Source: an uncultured Blautia sp. (GTDB lineage Bacteria > Bacillota > Clostridia > Lachnospirales > Lachnospiraceae). Taken from it: a DNA stretch of 16,099 nucleotides. Below the pieces are notes generated by a model, which saw nothing but the letters and a program-made list of their open reading frames with translations, was not told the origin of the DNA and did no database searches. Below are positions 1 through 7,947 of the stretch, piece after piece. The translations under genes were made by a program, and so were the position numbers. The stretch covers positions 1 through 16,099 of the forward strand of contig CAMOXX010000034.1 of assembly GCA_946629475.1 (NCBI GenBank), in the 5' to 3' direction. The stretch's first letter is position 1, and each line of letters opens with the position of its first letter.

Positions 1-454
1 CAACTGTGCAGACTACGGAGCCTTCCGGAGCATCTGCGATACCGGTATCGAATGCAACGATCGGAACGTTTGCATCTACTGCTGCCTGAAGGGATTCCAT
101 AACGGAAGAGGTGTCGCAAGCTGCAAGGCCAACACCTGCCGGAGCGCCGTTGATGGCACTGTTCAGCATGTTAACCTGGTCTGCAATGTCAGACTCAGAA
201 GCCGGTCCCTGTGCGGAATAGGTAACGCCAAGCTCTTCAGCTGCCTGATCCATACCCTGCAGAGCTGCCTGCCAGTAAGTGGACTGGAAGGATTTAACAA
301 CGATCTGGAAGTCATAAGCTTCGTTTGCTTCAAGGCCGTCGAACTGAGCGATACCCTCTGTGGTATCGGAAAGGTTCTCAGCAAATGCCGGTACACATAA
401 CATGCTTCCTACCATTGCCGCAGACATGAGAACTGCTAACGCTTTTTTCATCAT
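1..454 (-). CDS. ABC sugar importer, secreted substrate-binding protein (partial)
   Basis: This is the N-terminal 151 codons of a periplasmic-binding-protein type 1 (RbsB/LsrB-like) sugar-binding protein; the gene runs off the window edge. The start ATG at 454 has AAGGAGG eight bases upstream; a second in-frame ATG follows immediately. Residues 1-25 form a signal peptide (MMKK, hydrophobic core, then VPAFA before EN). The cut looks like signal peptidase I: the only nearby cysteine is preceded by S-M-L, which is a poor lipobox. The mature part opens with a beta strand (FQIVVKSF), followed by a helix (WQAALQGMDQAAEELGV) and later IVAFDTGI, the usual alternation of this fold. It is the last visible gene of the transporter operon, 107 bp after the second permease, and would capture the sugar or polyol outside the membrane. 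Ligand residues cannot be judged because the C-terminal half is missing. Confidence 0.9.
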   Translation of the reverse strand, partial: MMKKALAVLMSAAMVGSMLCVPAFAENLSDTTEGIAQFDGLEANEAYDFQIVVKSFQSTYWQAALQGMDQAAEELGVTYSAQGPASESDIADQVNMLNSAINGAPAGVGLAACDTSSVMESLQAAVDANVPIVAFDTGIADAPEGSVVCTV

Positions 455-494
455 TCTTTTTTCCTCCTTTTTGAATGAATCGTTTCCGGGCCCC

Positions 495-539
495 GGCTTA
501 TCCGAAGCCCTTTTATAAAATCCCCCATTTCGGGGTGAT
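495..539 (-). promoter_or_regulatory. two hairpins between permease and binding-protein genes
   Basis: In the 107-bp gap before the binding-protein gene the minus-strand transcript can form one stem at 520-539 (ATC and CCCC arms around a GAAAT loop, with a one-base bulge, followed by TTTTAT) and a second at 495-509 (GGCTT/AAGCC around five bases). Such stems in CUT2 operons may attenuate read-through or protect an mRNA end, changing the dose of binding protein relative to permeases. This role is inferred; the stems are short. Confidence 0.35.
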
Positions 540-561
540 TTTCCATAATAAGAACACAGGT

Positions 562-1530
562 TTATTTTACTACTTTTCTCTTGACGATGTCAATTGCAAC
601 GGCGCCGATCAGAACCAGGCCGGTGATGATCTGCTGCATGTTCGCGTTGAAGCCGATGTACGGAAGTCCCTGCTTCAGGAAAATGATGACATAGGCTCCG
701 ATCACGGTTCCGTAAATGGTTCCGTAACCGCCCGAAGCCGACACGCCGCCGACGATTGCACCGCCGATCGCGTCAAGCTCCATACCTGCGCCGGTACCCG
801 GCTGCACTGTCTTGATAACAGCACCGTAGGCGATGGAAGCAAGGCCTGCAAAAAGGCCGCTCACCACGTAAACCATCACGTGATAGAATTTAACATTGAT
901 ACCGGAAAGCGATGCAGCTTCCTTGTTGGAGCCGATTGCAATCGTGTAACGTCCGAATTTGGTATGCGCCAGCACGAACTGCATGATCAGCATCAGCAGA
1001 ATGACCCAGAGAAGCCCCAACGGAAGCTTTGTCTTGTTCTCCAGTGTGATCTTAAAGATTGAATGGAACCAGCCGTTCGGCTGCTTTGCAGTCGGCCACG
1101 GAACCGCGAAGGAACCGGTAACAACCGAGCCGAGACCGCGGGTGATCATACAGGTACACAGGGTTGCCAGGAAGGGCGGCAGACCCATGACTGAAATCAG
1201 GATACCGTTGACAAGACCGATCACAACACCAAACAGGATCGACAGCAGCATTGCAAGCCCGGTCGGCCAGCCGTACTGGCGGATCATGAAGCCGCCTGCC
1301 AGCGCATAGCAGATCATTCCTGTACCGATGGAAAGGTCAACGCCTCCGGTGATCAGCGGGAAAGCAACACCGATCGCCATGAAAGCATAGTAGTATGAAA
1401 TATCCATCATGCTCAGGAATGTGGTGTACTTTCCGAAATCCGAGCTGATTGTCCTGAACAGAAAATACAGAGCGATCAGAACGATTCCAACGATTACTTC
1501 CTGAGTAAATATTGATTTTTTCTTCGCCAT
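562..1530 (-). CDS. ABC sugar importer, permease 2
   Basis: A 322-residue integral membrane permease of the RbsC/AraH type (branched-chain amino acid/ribose permease family, CUT2). Hydrophobic segments alternate through the whole length, starting at IVGIVLIALYFLF. Family-typical stretches are GGVDLSIGTGM near residue 62, GLPPFLATLCTCMITRGLG near 116 and GGAIVGGVSASGGYGTIYGTVIGA in the C-terminal half, where the conserved cytoplasmic loop contacts the ATPase. The start ATG lies 14 bp after the ATPase stop, with an AGGGGG ribosome site overlapping that end, so translation is probably coupled. It pairs with the permease at 3059-4036; the two are related but clearly different, so the channel is likely a heterodimer as in LsrC/LsrD or YtfT/YjfF. 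The substrate cannot be read from the permease; neighbours point to a hexitol or hexose. Confidence 0.93.
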   Translation of the reverse strand: MAKKKSIFTQEVIVGIVLIALYFLFRTISSDFGKYTTFLSMMDISYYYAFMAIGVAFPLITGGVDLSIGTGMICYALAGGFMIRQYGWPTGLAMLLSILFGVVIGLVNGILISVMGLPPFLATLCTCMITRGLGSVVTGSFAVPWPTAKQPNGWFHSIFKITLENKTKLPLGLLWVILLMLIMQFVLAHTKFGRYTIAIGSNKEAASLSGINVKFYHVMVYVVSGLFAGLASIAYGAVIKTVQPGTGAGMELDAIGGAIVGGVSASGGYGTIYGTVIGAYVIIFLKQGLPYIGFNANMQQIITGLVLIGAVAIDIVKRKVVK

Positions 1531-1544
1531 CTTCTAACCCCCTG

Positions 1545-3041
1545 TCAATTGATATCCCTGGTCGCTTTGTCCATGATCGCTTCCTGAGTAGCCTCCTCGA
1601 TCCGGATCTCGCCCGTCTTCTTGCCCTCGCACATGACAACAATCCTGTCACTCATACGAAGGATCTCGGTCATCTCCGAAGAGATCATGATGATGGATTT
1701 TCCTTCTGCCGCCAGGCGGTTCATCAGCTTGTAAATCTCGTTTTTCGCACCGACGTCGATACCTCTGGTCGGCTCATCGAAAATCAGGATATCACAGTTG
1801 CGGACCAGCCATTTTGCGATAACCACCTTCTGCTGGTTACCGCCGGAAAGATTCACAACCAGCTCATCTGCACTCGGGGTCTTGGTCGCCAGCTCCTTAA
1901 TATACTGCTCCGCGACCTTTTTCTCCTCCGCCTTGTTGATAAACAATCCTCTGGTATATTTCTCCAGCGTAGCCATCGTGGAGTTTTCCGTAATGGTCTT
2001 CTGGACGACGATACCGTAACGCTTGCGGTCCTCGGAGAGGTATCCGATTCCGTGCTTCACGGCGTCCTCCGGAGAATTGATCGTAACCTTCTGCCCGTTG
2101 ATGTAAATATCTCCGCCGGTCTTCGGGTCCGCGCCGAAAAGTGCTCTCGCCGTCTCCGTACGTCCGGCGCCCATCAGTCCGGAGAAGCCCAGGATCTCGC
2201 CCTTGCGGAGCTCGAAGCTGACATCCTGCACCATCTTGCCGGCGTTCAGGTGTTCCACCTTCAGGACAACAGGAGCATCATCCGGAACCGCGCTGTGTGT
2301 TTTCGGATCCTCGTAGATGACACGTCCGACCATCATGTTGATGATGTCTTCCTTGGTACACTCATTCGTAACCAGGGTTCCGACGTAGGTACCGTCACGC
2401 ATGACAGTAACGCGGTCGGTGATCACCTTGATCTCATCCATACGGTGGGAGATGTAGATGATGCCCAGGTTCTGCGCGCGGAGGTCGCGGATGATCACGA
2501 ACAGGTCCTCGATCTCCTTCTCGGTCAGAGCTGCGGAAGGCTCGTCAAAGATAATAACCTTTGCTTTGTGGGAAATAGCCTTGGCGATCTCGCACATCTG
2601 CTGCTTGCCGACCGTCAGGTCGCTCATCTTCGCCTTCGGGTCGATATCGATATGAAGCTCGTCGAAAAGCTTGCGGGACTCCGCGATCATCTTTTTGTCA
2701 TCGATCATGATTCCTTTTTTGAACTCACGTCCGATAAAGATGTTCTGCGCCACCGTCAGGTCGCCGACCATGTTCAGCTCCTGGTGCACGATAACGATAC
2801 CGGCCTCCTGAGCTTCATGTGTATTGTGAAACTCTACATCCTTCCCCTCAAAAGTGATGGTTCCGGAATCCTTGGTATAAATACCGGTCAGCACCTTCAT
2901 CAGGGTGGATTTTCCTGCGCCGTTCTCACCCATCAAGGCCAGAACCTCGCCTCTTCTCAGTTCAAGATCGACATGATCCAGAGCATGAACGCCGGGGAAG
3001 GATTTGTCGATACCTTTCATTGTTAAGATAACTTCGCCCAT
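1545..3041 (-). CDS. ABC sugar importer, two-domain ATPase (RbsA/MglA type)
   Basis: A 498-residue tandem ATPase that powers uptake through the two flanking permeases. Domain 1 has Walker A GENGAGKST (38-46), Q-loop region HQELN (86-90), signature DLTVGKQQ (141-148) and Walker B KVIIFDEP (161-168). Domain 2 has a degenerate Walker A, GLMGAGRTE (289-297), with Arg in place of the catalytic Lys, a canonical signature NLSGGNQQK (398-406) and Walker B DILIFDEPTRGID (418-430). Intact first site plus degenerate second site is the normal arrangement in MglA/RbsA/XylG proteins, so this is not damage. The length is usual for the family. The ATG has AAGGAG eight bases upstream and follows the first permease by 17 bp. 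An open frame on the opposite strand across the whole gene is a coding shadow. Confidence 0.97.
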   Translation of the reverse strand: MGEVILTMKGIDKSFPGVHALDHVDLELRRGEVLALMGENGAGKSTLMKVLTGIYTKDSGTITFEGKDVEFHNTHEAQEAGIVIVHQELNMVGDLTVAQNIFIGREFKKGIMIDDKKMIAESRKLFDELHIDIDPKAKMSDLTVGKQQMCEIAKAISHKAKVIIFDEPSAALTEKEIEDLFVIIRDLRAQNLGIIYISHRMDEIKVITDRVTVMRDGTYVGTLVTNECTKEDIINMMVGRVIYEDPKTHSAVPDDAPVVLKVEHLNAGKMVQDVSFELRKGEILGFSGLMGAGRTETARALFGADPKTGGDIYINGQKVTINSPEDAVKHGIGYLSEDRKRYGIVVQKTITENSTMATLEKYTRGLFINKAEEKKVAEQYIKELATKTPSADELVVNLSGGNQQKVVIAKWLVRNCDILIFDEPTRGIDVGAKNEIYKLMNRLAAEGKSIIMISSEMTEILRMSDRIVVMCEGKKTGEIRIEEATQEAIMDKATRDIN

Positions 3042-3058
3042 GTTTCCTTCTCCTTTCG

Positions 3059-4036
3059 TCAGTTCTTGCGGCGTCTTGCCGATACGTCAGCGTACACAAA
3101 CACGATAACGATAAGACCTGTGATGATCATCTGCACTTCCTTTGTCATACGGAGTGCCATAATGCCCTCCTGCAGAAGAGAGATAACAAACACACCAATC
3201 ACCGTACCGCCGATGGAGGCAAGGCCGCCGGCCATCGAGGTACCGCCCATAACGCAGGAAGCGATGGCCTCGTTGTTGTAGGTGTCGCCGAGTCCGGGCT
3301 GCACCGTTGTGTAGGCTCCGACAAAGAAGATCGCCGCGATGCCGACCAGCGTACCGCAGATTACATACGCAAGCATCTGCCACTTGCGGACATTGACGCC
3401 CGAAAGCCTTACAGCTTCCTTATTGCTGCCCAGGCAGAGGATGTATCTTCCCGGTTTTGTGTTGTTCATAAGAATATAAAGGACGATAACGAAGATCGCG
3501 AAAATGATCAGGCCTGTCGGGATATTTCCGACCTTCACCAGATTCCGGAACCAGCCGCGTCCGTCCGGGTCGTTCGCCTGCGGCCAGGATACCGACTGTG
3601 TCTTGGTGAACACCGAGCCGAGACCCTTGGCGATGTTCATGGATGCCATCGATACGATGAACGGAGGAACCCCGACAAAGGAAACCAGCCAGCCGTTGAA
3701 CACGCCGAAGCAGAAGCCGATCACGATGCTTAAAAGCAGCGCTGCCGCTACCGGCACATTAAAGGTGTTGAGCGAATAGCCAGCCATCAGGGCACAGCAG
3801 AACATAACCGGCCCGATGGAAAAGTCGATGCCGCCCGTCGCGATGACAAACGTAACACCCAGAGCCAGAAAGCCCAGGAAATAGACATAGTTAAGGATGC
3901 TCATGATACGGGCCATTCCCGCGAAGCCCGGAATGGCAATGGAAAATGCCACATACAGGAGAACCAGTATGCAGAAAAGAATGATACGGTTGAACCCCAG
4001 CTTCTTAACGATTGGATTTTGTTTAATGCCTTCCAA
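3059..4036 (-). CDS. ABC sugar importer, permease 1 (TTG start)
   Basis: A 325-residue CUT2-type membrane permease, first gene of the transporter operon. Hydrophobic helices begin at ILFCILVLLYVAFSIAI. Family-typical stretches are ATGGIDFSIGPVMF near residue 66, VGVPPFIVSMASMNIAKGLG near 120 and EAIASCVMGGTSMAGGLASIGGTVIG near 235, which contains the loop that meets the ATPase. The initiation codon is TTG at 4036-4034: a GGGAGG ribosome site ends seven bases upstream, and the next residues (EGIKQNPIVKKLG) form a plausible cytoplasmic N-terminus. It lies about 125 nt downstream of the promoter and operator at 4148-4196. Together with permease 2 it likely forms a heterodimeric pore for the substrate degraded by the 4766-11441 operon. 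Confidence 0.93.
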   Translation of the reverse strand: MEGIKQNPIVKKLGFNRIILFCILVLLYVAFSIAIPGFAGMARIMSILNYVYFLGFLALGVTFVIATGGIDFSIGPVMFCCALMAGYSLNTFNVPVAAALLLSIVIGFCFGVFNGWLVSFVGVPPFIVSMASMNIAKGLGSVFTKTQSVSWPQANDPDGRGWFRNLVKVGNIPTGLIIFAIFVIVLYILMNNTKPGRYILCLGSNKEAVRLSGVNVRKWQMLAYVICGTLVGIAAIFFVGAYTTVQPGLGDTYNNEAIASCVMGGTSMAGGLASIGGTVIGVFVISLLQEGIMALRMTKEVQMIITGLIVIVFVYADVSARRRKN

Positions 4037-4147
4037 TTTCTTACCTCCCGCTGAATATATTTTTCCCGGAGTCTCACGGGGACAAGCGCTTTTAATCCTC
4101 GAAAGAGTGCGGGGTTTTGTGAATATTCGTCAAAAAAGGTATAAGAC

Positions 4148-4157
4148 GAAACGTTTC
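4148..4157. promoter_or_regulatory. LacI-type operator, transporter promoter
   Basis: A perfect 10-bp palindrome, GAAACGTTTC, with the central CpG typical of LacI/PurR-family operators. It begins 10 nt downstream of the -10 box, so a bound repressor would block initiation. The same core sits at exactly the same distance from the -10 box of the catabolic operon promoter. The likely ligand is the LacI protein encoded at 9491-10501; CcpA is an alternative, but the outer positions do not fit a full cre box. Confidence 0.8.
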
Positions 4158-4167
4158 ACGCTTACTT

Positions 4168-4196
4168 ATTATCCTACATAGAAAAGGGTTTGTCAA
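4168..4196 (-). promoter_or_regulatory. sigma-A promoter of the transporter operon
   Basis: On the minus strand TTGACA (4196-4191), a 17-bp spacer and GATAAT (4173-4168) give a near-consensus promoter that fires towards the permease 1 start at 4036. The expected start of transcription, near 4161, falls just before a LacI-type operator. Confidence 0.85.
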
Positions 4197-4230
4197 TAAT
4201 ATTTTTATGAATTTAACAAGAGTCGACCGG

Positions 4231-4259
4231 TTCTTTTTTCTCCTGAAATGTGCTATGAT
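4231..4259 (+). promoter_or_regulatory. possible promoter for the VOC gene
   Basis: TATGAT at 4254-4259 is a good -10 box. The hexamer 17 bp upstream (TTCTTT, 4231-4236) is a weak -35. It is divergent from the transporter promoter and has no GAAACGTTTC site, so this gene may be outside the LacI regulon. Confidence 0.45.
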
Positions 4260-4269
4260 ATCAGTACTT

Positions 4270-4292
4270 CCGGCCGTCTTATATCCGGCCGG
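4270..4292 (+). other. GC-rich hairpin in the VOC leader
   Basis: CCGGCCG (4270-4276) and CGGCCGG (4286-4292) pair as a 7-bp stem around a 9-nt loop, 18 nt before the ribosome site. No T-run follows, so it is not a terminator; it could stabilise the mRNA 5' end or be a protein-binding palindrome. No function is shown. Confidence 0.35.
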
Positions 4293-4323
4293 CAAAAAAG
4301 ATAAAGAAAAGAGGTTCATGATT

Positions 4324-4716
4324 ATGCGAATGACCGATTATGCGCAGGGAATCGCCCACATCGGCATCCCCACGGAAGATATGATGGAATCCCTGATCTT
4401 CTACACAGAACTGGGCTTCGATGTCATCCACACGACAACAGACCCCTCAAACGGGGGAATCGTCAACTTTATCCGCCTCGGCAGCCTGGTTCTCGAATTG
4501 TACGAGAGATCCTCTGCCGCGAAGACAGCCGGCTCCATCGACCATTTTGCCATCGATGTAAGCGATATCGACGGCGCATATGACTTTGTCTGCTCCCGCG
4601 GGATCAATACCCTGAACGACGAAATCCACTCCCTCCCCTACTGGGAGAACGGAATCCGGTACTTTACGATCGAAGGTCCTAATAAGGAGAAGGTGGAATT
4701 TGTCCAGAAACTGTGA
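4324..4716 (+). CDS. VOC/glyoxalase-fold protein
   Basis: A 130-residue single-polypeptide vicinal-oxygen-chelate protein with two beta-alpha-beta-beta-beta modules. The four expected metal positions can be followed: His in IAHIGIP, Glu in LVLELYE, His in IDHFAIDV and Glu in KVEFVQ, the H-E-H-E pattern of lactoylglutathione lyase and related enzymes. The reaction cannot be named: glyoxalase I, dioxygenases, epimerases and resistance proteins share this fold. Three in-frame ATGs occur (4318, 4324, 4330); GAGG at 4311-4314 is 3, 9 and 15 nt before them, so 4324 is chosen. It is the only plus-strand gene in the first 11 kb, divergent from the transporter and convergent with the aldo/keto reductase. 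If it is a glyoxalase, detoxifying methylglyoxal made from excess triose phosphate would suit the locus; this is inference. Confidence 0.85.
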   Translation: MRMTDYAQGIAHIGIPTEDMMESLIFYTELGFDVIHTTTDPSNGGIVNFIRLGSLVLELYERSSAAKTAGSIDHFAIDVSDIDGAYDFVCSRGINTLNDEIHSLPYWENGIRYFTIEGPNKEKVEFVQKL

Positions 4717-4730
4717 GCGGCATTCACTGC

Positions 4731-4766
4731 AGCCTCCCCTTTTCGTGAAAAGGGGAGGCTTTCTTT
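4731..4766 (+). terminator. Rho-independent terminator after the VOC gene
   Basis: A 13-bp perfect stem (arms 4731-4743 and 4748-4760, AGCCTCCCCTTTT against its complement) closes a CGTG loop and runs into TTTCTTT. The T-rich side follows the stem on the plus strand, so it ends the VOC transcript. It fills the 49-bp gap to the convergent reductase gene; the minus side lacks a T-run, so termination there is less certain. Confidence 0.9.
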
Positions 4767-5782
4767 CAACCTTTTACAATCACGCCGTCCTCATCCCAGA
4801 GGTCATGCCAGTCTTTCGCGCCCGGCCACAGGAAAACCTGGCCCTTGATCAGACGGTTGTTCCTGTCAAGTCCCTTAATGATTTCCATCTCCTCATCGGT
4901 AAGCGGATCTTCTGTCGCGCACTTGAGGTTTGAAATATAGAAATCCGGTGTCGTAGCAAACGGAATCGGAGACTGTCCTCTCTGTACTGCCCACTTCAGG
5001 CAGATGATCGCCGGATGAACCCCATGAGCTTTGGCAATCGCCTGCATCTCCGGAAGGCCGATGTCAGAGACATCCTCCGGGGCGGTATCCCTTGCGGGCC
5101 TCTGCGGTGAGCCGATCGGGCAGAATGCCACAGGCTGAATTCCTCTTGAGCGGACATACTCAAACAGCTCCGGCTGCTGGAAGCAGGGATGCAGCTCCAT
5201 CTCGATCGCGGCCGGTTTGATCCGGCAGAGCGGCAGAACAGCCTCAAGCTTCGGGATCGTCATGCTGGACATGCCGATATGCTTTGTAAGGCCCATATCC
5301 ACCAGGCGCTCCATCTGGCGCCAGGTTCTCATAAAGCGGTCCACGCTGAACGGAACGGAATCAGGATTCCGGGCATCTCCGTCGCATCCCGGTGCATGAT
5401 AGTTCGGGAACGGCCAGTGCAGATAATAAATATCCAGATAATCAAGCTTCAGGTCTCTCAGGGTCTGTGCGCAGGCAACCAGGATGTCCCCGTCCCCATG
5501 CATGTCATTCCATGCCTTGGAAGCGATAAAAAGCTCTTCTCTCTTTACAATTCCGTCCGCGATCGCCTTGGCGAAAACTTCCCCCAGCTGAGCTTCGTTT
5601 CCGTAGCATGCCGCGCAGTCAAAGGAACGGTAGCCAACCTCGATGGCTCCTCTGACGGCGTTTGCCACTTCCTCTGCCCCTGCATGGTCACTGCCAAAGG
5701 TTCCCATACCGACAGCCGGCATCTTTGCTCCAGTGTACAGCGTTCTCTGCGGGACGCTGGCCGGATCAATCTTTGTCATCAT
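4766..5782 (-). CDS. aldo/keto reductase
   Basis: A 338-residue NAD(P)H-dependent aldo/keto reductase with a (beta/alpha)8 barrel. The catalytic tetrad is intact: D55 (YRSFD), Y60 (ACYGNE), K89 (IASKAWND) and H122 (YYLHWPFP). The N-terminal GAKMPAVGMGTFG hairpin and the later FCPIGSPQRP and SPIPFATT segments are those expected for the barrel and the cofactor pocket. The family interconverts aldoses or aldehydes with alditols or alcohols. As the last gene of the catabolic operon, 53 bp after the PfkB kinase, it could reduce an aldose to the hexitol used by the kinase and dehydrogenase, or remove an aldehyde by-product; the sequence does not decide. GGAGGT lies six bases before the first of two adjacent ATGs. 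Product assignment is firm, substrate unknown. Confidence 0.92.
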   Translation of the reverse strand: MMTKIDPASVPQRTLYTGAKMPAVGMGTFGSDHAGAEEVANAVRGAIEVGYRSFDCAACYGNEAQLGEVFAKAIADGIVKREELFIASKAWNDMHGDGDILVACAQTLRDLKLDYLDIYYLHWPFPNYHAPGCDGDARNPDSVPFSVDRFMRTWRQMERLVDMGLTKHIGMSSMTIPKLEAVLPLCRIKPAAIEMELHPCFQQPELFEYVRSRGIQPVAFCPIGSPQRPARDTAPEDVSDIGLPEMQAIAKAHGVHPAIICLKWAVQRGQSPIPFATTPDFYISNLKCATEDPLTDEEMEIIKGLDRNNRLIKGQVFLWPGAKDWHDLWDEDGVIVKG

Positions 5783-5835
5783 GCTGCACCTCCATTTTTG
5801 TGTATATGTTGATTTATAGTGTTACAATCAGATTT

Positions 5836-6768
5836 TCAGCGGATCTTTCGTATCTCAATCTGCGGAAGCAGACAGTTCACATCGTCCATCACCACAAATC
5901 CGGTCTCCATCCTCATGGCATTCGCCGCCGATACCGCGCTCGCCAGCCTGACCATTTCGGTTATGGGAAGGCCGCGGGACATTCCGACGGCAAACCCCGC
6001 GATCATCGAATCGCCGCAGCCCACCGTATTCACCGCATCGATCTTCGGAACCTTCACATCGAAGACCCCCTCATCGCACGAAACCAGCGACCCCTTGCTG
6101 CCGAGAGAAATCACGACGATCCCGATCCCCTCATGGTGAAGCTCCTTCGCCGCTCCCAGAATCGCCTCGCGGCTGTTCATCGGCCTTCCGGTCAGCTGCC
6201 TGATTTCATCGATGTTCGGCTTGATCATCGTCGGCCGGGCTGATATGCAGTCCTCCAGAAGCCGTCCCGAGGTGTCCAGGATAACCGGTTTTTCCGCCTC
6301 CTCCGCCTCGAGGATCAGTTCTCTGTAGAGATCCGCGCCGGCGCCGGCAGGTGTGCTCCCCGAAATGGTAACAACACGGCAGTCCGGCAGAATGGTCCGG
6401 TATTTTTCGATCAGACGGGCGCAGTCCTCCTTCGTCACGGTAAAGCCGGGCTCCAGGAACTCGGTCTGCTCCCCCGTCACCTCATCATAGATATTGATGC
6501 ATGTACGGCTCTCGCCATCACACCAGACAAAATCGCTCTTGATTCCACGGGCTTCCACACGCTCGGAGATAAACTTTCCGGCATGGCCTCCCAGAAATCC
6601 GGTTGCCGTCATTTTTTCGCCGACAATGGAGGCAACTCGGGCAACATTAATGCCCTTACCGCCCGCATTGGCCTGGCACGACTTGACGCGGTTCACATTC
6701 CCTACTCCAAAACGCTCCAGAACATAGCGTTTGTCAATCGCCGCATTTGCTGTTACTGTCAGAATCAT
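5836..6768 (-). CDS. PfkB-family sugar-phosphate kinase (tagatose-6-P / fructose-1-P kinase type)
   Basis: A 310-residue ribokinase-fold enzyme of the FruK/LacC group, which makes a ketohexose bisphosphate from a monophosphate with ATP. The start MILTVTANAAIDKRYVL, the substrate loop AGGKGINVAR (35-44), KPNIDE (183-188) and the anion-hole/catalytic motif NTVGCGDS (247-254, base D253) match that group. The length is normal. Motifs alone do not separate tagatose-6-phosphate kinase (LacC), 1-phosphofructokinase (FruK) and 6-phosphofructokinase 2. The position between a GatD-like dehydrogenase, which makes tagatose-6-phosphate in known pathways, and a tagatose-type aldolase in the same operon favours tagatose-6-phosphate kinase. 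The ATG has AGGTGG four bases upstream and follows the dehydrogenase stop by 48 bp. Confidence 0.92.
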   Translation of the reverse strand: MILTVTANAAIDKRYVLERFGVGNVNRVKSCQANAGGKGINVARVASIVGEKMTATGFLGGHAGKFISERVEARGIKSDFVWCDGESRTCINIYDEVTGEQTEFLEPGFTVTKEDCARLIEKYRTILPDCRVVTISGSTPAGAGADLYRELILEAEEAEKPVILDTSGRLLEDCISARPTMIKPNIDEIRQLTGRPMNSREAILGAAKELHHEGIGIVVISLGSKGSLVSCDEGVFDVKVPKIDAVNTVGCGDSMIAGFAVGMSRGLPITEMVRLASAVSAANAMRMETGFVVMDDVNCLLPQIEIRKIR

Positions 6769-6816
6769 ATTTCCACCTGCATCCTGTTCTTTAACACTTG
6801 TATATGCACAGAACTG

Positions 6817-7872
6817 TTACTCAAGATCATCATTTACCAGAAGAACCTTGCCCTGTACAAGACCCGGAGTCTTGAACAGCTGGAACGCCTCGTTCGCCTC
6901 GCGCATCGGAATCTTGCGGTAGATGAAGGACGGATCAAACTTCAGCTGTCCCGTCGCAAAATAGTGAGCGGTGAGGTCCCATTCTTTTCCCGGGAACGGA
7001 GCACTGTAGGACATCCATGAGCCGGTCAGCTTAAACTCCTTGCGGTTCATGTTCTCCCACATCTTCGGTGTAAACGAGAGATCCACATGGGGCGTTCCGA
7101 TAAAGCACACATGAGCCTTGTTGGAAGCCAGTTCAAACGCCATCTGCATGGTCGGCACCTGACCGGCAGTCTCGAATACAAACTCATAGCCCTTGCCGCC
7201 GGTAACTGCCATCGCTTCCTCCATGAAGCCTTCCTTCTTTGTATTGATCACTGCATCCGCGCCGAGCCTCGCCGCAAGGGCCAGTCTCTCATCGCTGATG
7301 TCAAAGACCACCACTTTCTTAGAACCGAAAATCTTTGCCCACTGCATGGTAAACATACCAATGGTGCCGCCGCCGAGGATCGCCACGCAGCGTCCTCCCT
7401 GGTAATCGTTCTGAAGAACTCCGTGCAGAGCCACTGTGGAGGGCTCGAACATTGCACCCTGCTCATACGGGATCGAGGGATCAAAGGGAACCGCGTTCAC
7501 CTCCGGGATCACAACATAGTCCGCATTGCTTCCGTTTTCTCTGGAGCCGATGAAGCTGTAATGCTTGCAGAGTGAAAAGTTTCCGTTCTGGCAGTCGTCG
7601 CATTTCATGCACGGAATCAGCGGAGCGCCGGATACACGGTCGCCGACCTTGACCTTTGTCACCCCCTCGCCGACCTCCACGACATCGCCCGAAAACTCAT
7701 GTCCAAGAACGATCGGGTAAAAATGTACGCCGTGATAAAGAACCCTTGGGACATCCGACCCGCAGATTCCCGATGCTTTCACTTTGATTTTAACCCAGCC
7801 CTTTTTGACCTCCGGCTCCGGGATTTCTTCATACCGGACATCTTCGTTTGCTTCTACTACTGCTGCTTTCAT
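6817..7872 (-). CDS. gatD: zinc-dependent dehydrogenase, galactitol-1-phosphate 5-dehydrogenase-like
   Basis: A 351-residue medium-chain dehydrogenase (MDR) with both zinc sites: catalytic C37, H58/E59 and E143 (MFEP), structural C88, C91, C94 and C102. The Rossmann motif GGGTIG (167-172) and D191 at the end of the second strand indicate NAD. Several stretches match E. coli GatD from memory better than sorbitol or threonine dehydrogenase: GICGSDVPRV, YPIVLGHEFSG, YSFIGSRENG and GSWMSYSAPFPGKEWD. GatD oxidises galactitol-1-phosphate to tagatose-6-phosphate, which fits the kinase and aldolase beside it. It might instead act on a free hexitol, with the FGGY kinase working afterwards. GGAGG lies 11 bases before the ATG, slightly long. 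The gene is 75 bp after the FGGY kinase. Confidence 0.9.
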   Translation of the reverse strand: MKAAVVEANEDVRYEEIPEPEVKKGWVKIKVKASGICGSDVPRVLYHGVHFYPIVLGHEFSGDVVEVGEGVTKVKVGDRVSGAPLIPCMKCDDCQNGNFSLCKHYSFIGSRENGSNADYVVIPEVNAVPFDPSIPYEQGAMFEPSTVALHGVLQNDYQGGRCVAILGGGTIGMFTMQWAKIFGSKKVVVFDISDERLALAARLGADAVINTKKEGFMEEAMAVTGGKGYEFVFETAGQVPTMQMAFELASNKAHVCFIGTPHVDLSFTPKMWENMNRKEFKLTGSWMSYSAPFPGKEWDLTAHYFATGQLKFDPSFIYRKIPMREANEAFQLFKTPGLVQGKVLLVNDDLE

Positions 7873-7947
7873 TTTTATATAATCCTCCTCAATCCGGGCG
7901 CACCGGCAAAAACGGCACTCCTGTTATTATTGCTTTATCTGTACTGA

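Noticed and set aside
1512..3026. Long plus-strand open frame (504 codons) opposite the ABC ATPase
   Set aside because: It lies entirely across a clear two-domain ATPase gene; its translation has no domain and reads as a reverse-frame shadow of a GC-balanced gene.
4145..4160. CcpA cre box at the transporter promoter
   Set aside because: The CpG centre fits any LacI-family protein, but the outer bases do not match the TG...CA ends of a cre box, and a dedicated LacI gene lies in the locus.
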